This document shows, in pieces, positions 61,317 to 64,000 of a stretch of DNA of 64,000 bases (position 1 is the stretch's first letter; the number at the start of each line of letters is the position of its first letter). The notes beneath the pieces are model-generated. The model made no database searches, was not told the DNA's origin, and saw only the letters and a program-made list of their open reading frames with translations. The stretch is from Glossina fuscipes (lineage: Eukaryota > Arthropoda > Insecta > Diptera > Glossinidae), in contig NW_023998416.1 in the NCBI RefSeq assembly GCF_014805625.2, positions 12,137,589 through 12,201,588 on the forward strand, in the 5' to 3' direction. The position numbers and the translations under genes are program-made.

Positions 61317-62123
61317 TGTTCGGTCGTGACCGAATCTTCTACACCCGTCAACGTTGTCCTAAAAAAAAATAAAATGAAAGAACTAAATTTTCATACCTTA
61401 TAACGTGGAGTGCACGCGGATGATTTTTTCCATTTTCAAAATAAAAGTTTACATCGCATAGACTTACGAGTGTTATAGGCGTATCCTTGGACAAGCTTCA
61501 GTCACTTCCAGTCACGTACACTACGCAGTCGTGCAGATAGGCAGGTGGACAGACGGACATACTTAGGTACATTCGAAGTTTAAAACTGTTCTAAAATGTA
61601 TATACTTTGCGGGGTTATTTCTACACCTTATAAATATATTGGAAAAAAAATGTAGTTTTGATACACTATACTATTGGGTAGACATCATCAATTTTTTCTA
61701 TTTTTGTCGCCTATAGAATATTAACTTGAATAATGTGCATTTACCTGCCATAGTTTATGAGTAATAAGCAAAAAATTAGTTTTTTATTCCTCTTGAAAAG
61801 CAGAGGTGTTCTCCATCTGTGGTGTCCTTCGACCGATTAGACCCATTTTCGATAACAACCTGCGCGCAAGAGCTTCCAATTTTTTAGCCCAATTTGAAGT
61901 GAATAGCTTTACTTTTGCACCCACGAGAATGTGTGCAACAGTCATTACACAGACAGACGATCAGATAGTCAGATGGACAGACGAACATGTTTAAATCAAT
62001 TCAGAATTTGAGGCTAATCCACTATATATACACTTTGTTGGGTCTCAAATGCTTCTTTCTGGGCGTTGTAAACGTTTCGACAAAATGAGTACACTCCTCA
62101 TCCCTCGGTGATGGGTATAAAAA
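61317..62123 (-). repeat. Dispersed repeat unit(s) with GACAGACGGACA core
   Basis: Two similar modules (61317-61680 and 61690-62123) carry the minus-strand version of a TGTCCGTCTGTC core (61551-61559 and 61951-61983). The second ends with the sequence GTGATGGGTATAAAA, a typical fly-repeat terminus. The first begins with the near-palindrome TTCGGTCGTGACCGAA, immediately after the transposase remnant. It has no coding capacity. Confidence 0.5.
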
Positions 62124-63885
62124 TAAAAAAGAATTTTAAGATAGGATAAGGTGCTTTTGAAGACAAAATTGGACCACATAAGGGCTGTATCTACCTGAAC
62201 ATGTATCCATGCCGTTAAAATAATTAGTAACCAAAATTCAGACGAAGATCTACATAACGTCTGCTGGCAAATTTTTGTTGTTATTATCTGCTTTCCTCTT
62301 TAATTAAAGCTAACGTCTAAAGAATACTTTTAATGAATTTTTTTTAATTTAATTCGCTTTTAATGATTCTATTACTACATTTAAATATTTATATACATTT
62401 ATATATTGAAATTTTGAAAGCTCGTCAGATCTTTTAAATACAACTTGCTAGAAGAGGAAAACGAACCAAAAGGTATGAATCTTTTACTTTAATACACATC
62501 ACTTAAGATATCGTCTTGAAGTTTTGAAGGTCTATAGAAAAGCATACGTACCGTTGCAACACATCCTCATTCTTTTTTCTGTAGTAGAATGTAAAAGTTT
62601 TATGCACACCGGTACCTTCGCACATCTTCTCACGGGATGTATTCAACACAAACATATAAATATATATACACATGGAGTTGTTTTAGATTTTATTAGCAAA
62701 ATAATACCAACACTCACATATAGCAAGACATAGTACAACACCCACGAAACCAACCGCCTCAACACTAATGCCACAACCATAAACTAATCAAAGTTTTTGA
62801 AGCCAACATTAAGAAATGTATACTAAACTCAGTACTAAGAACTTTCTACCCCACTCCTCTGCCGGCCTTTGTAAGCTTTAAGTACACAACGTTTCGTGCC
62901 AATGACGGCATTGGTAGTTAAATTCCTTTCACCGTATTTCAGTGTTGTCAGACCTTCTTTTCTTGTCTTATATTTTTTTTTATTTTTTTATTTTTTTTTT
63001 TGTTTTTTGTTCTTTTTGGGGCTTCTAAACATTATCAATCACTTGGTAAGAAATAGTTAGAATCTAAAAGAAGGAGAGGAGGCAGCGGGTGACAAGATAA
63101 CTTGAAAAGCAGCAAGAAAACGACGAAAACAAAGCTTAGGCTTGAATAAGCATTTGGGTTATCTTCTTACCCTTCCAAAGAACACACATGTGGTAGTAAT
63201 GGTGAACGAAGTGGCAAGAGCAACAAATTTGGCTGTAATGAACATTAAGGTTCCTTGCTCGTTTCAAAGTAAAGTTACAACCAGACATGTGTGATGTATC
63301 TGCGTGTCTGTGTGTGTATGTGTGTGTGTGTGTAATTTTTTTTTTAGGTTAAATTTTTGCACGATACGAATTTAAAGCTAGGGAGAGAAGAAATATCCGT
63401 ATTTTGTAGTTATATAACAGACTAAAGGAACAGTTACGATGGGGAAGGGTATGACTTTCAAGAAAAGGATACCTCACATATGAATTAATACGAAGAGCTC
63501 ACGTTGCTGTAAGGCTGTGCTCCTCTGGGGTGAGCTGATTTTGACTATTTCTTTATTGCTTATGTGTGCGTTGTTTTACAGGGAATTTTGGATACCGCAA
63601 GCTTTGCAAGCAATTTTATTACTTTTTAAAACTGTTGTGTTCCTATTTAAACTCATTCAGCGAAGTTCTATGCACGGCGTTGACTTTTAGGAAAATTCAT
63701 CATCACCGTCATCATGTGCGAGTTAGTTCTTGTAAACTTAATATGGAAAAATGTGTGGTGTAGTTAAGAGCGATCTAAAATTTAAACGTGCTTTCTTATG
63801 TCAAAAGGGGGAACGTAAGCCAACTTTTGCATTGGCATAGTATACTATGGAGCATAAGTAAATTTTAATACTTTGCTTGTTTCAG
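62124..63885. other. Non-coding stretch before the possible terminal exon
   Basis: T-rich 62970-63015 and (TG)n near 63305-63335. A second acceptor-like TTGTTTTACAG at 63570-63580 opens a 15-codon frame ending in TAA (ILDTASFASNF), which could be an alternative ending. Confidence 0.3.
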
Positions 63886-63980
63886 TGTGTCTAAGAAACC
63901 AAAGAACTTTAAATGGATCGTCTGGAGTGAGCTCGGATGGTAATCAGGATTTGACAAAAGAGGAACAGAATATACTGTAG
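63886..63980 (+). CDS. Possible terminal coding exon of an unidentified plus-strand gene
   Basis: A good acceptor (CTTTGCTTGTTTCAG, ending 63885) is followed by TG, 30 codons and TAG. The last residues, NGSSGVSSDGNQDLTKEEQN then IL, read like the hydrophilic C-terminus of a real protein. A second frame gives a shorter tail (VSKKPKNFKW and a stop), so the frame is not certain. If real, the rest of the gene lies upstream on the plus strand, and much of 34-64 kb could be its intron. I cannot name it. Confidence 0.35.
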
Positions 63981-64000
63981 CAAAATATGAGAAATCGAAA

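Overview
This window is AT-rich eukaryotic DNA from a higher fly (Diptera, probably Schizophora). The evidence is short GT-AG introns of 56-81 bases, a NOL4-family gene with fly-style poly-Q and poly-A tracts, many degraded mariner-type transposons, and abundant (TA)n, (CA)n and poly-A/T runs. I cannot fix the genus; a tsetse, another calyptrate or a tephritid would all fit. There are no operons, CRISPR arrays or other prokaryotic features.

Only two protein genes can be modelled with confidence, and they converge. On the plus strand (10575-14516, four coding exons, 1249 aa) lies a secreted protein with a signal peptide, a long Gln/Pro-rich and Thr/Pro-rich mucin-like body, and two C-terminal FAS1 (fasciclin) domains. 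On the minus strand (26375 down to 23587) lie the last four coding exons of a NOL4/NOL4L-family nuclear protein. Its earlier exons would be to the right, within or beyond the long non-coding tract.

The rest is non-coding. 1-10 kb is plain AT-rich DNA upstream of the FAS1 gene, with one SINE-like repeat at the left edge. 14.6-23.5 kb is the intergenic and 3'UTR space between the convergent genes and holds three copies of a dispersed hairpin repeat, one SINE-like copy and an AT tandem repeat. 26.4-64 kb is probably mostly intronic. It alternates between microsatellite-rich segments (27-28, 34-36, 43-47, 57-59 and 62-63 kb) and segments with dead transposons: mariner remnants at 32 and 41 kb and a second Tc1/mariner-type remnant at 61 kb. 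A further, internally deleted mariner sits inside a NOL4 intron at 25 kb.

Two weaker coding candidates deserve a look: a possible terminal exon on the plus strand at the right edge (63886-63980), and a 285-base open segment with splice-like borders on the minus strand (56376-56660). I found no convincing new biological system. The most useful leads are the splice architecture of the NOL4 gene (a stop codon inside a perfect GTAAGT, and a possible 28-base micro-exon), the modular FAS1 protein, and two repeat families that recur across the window.
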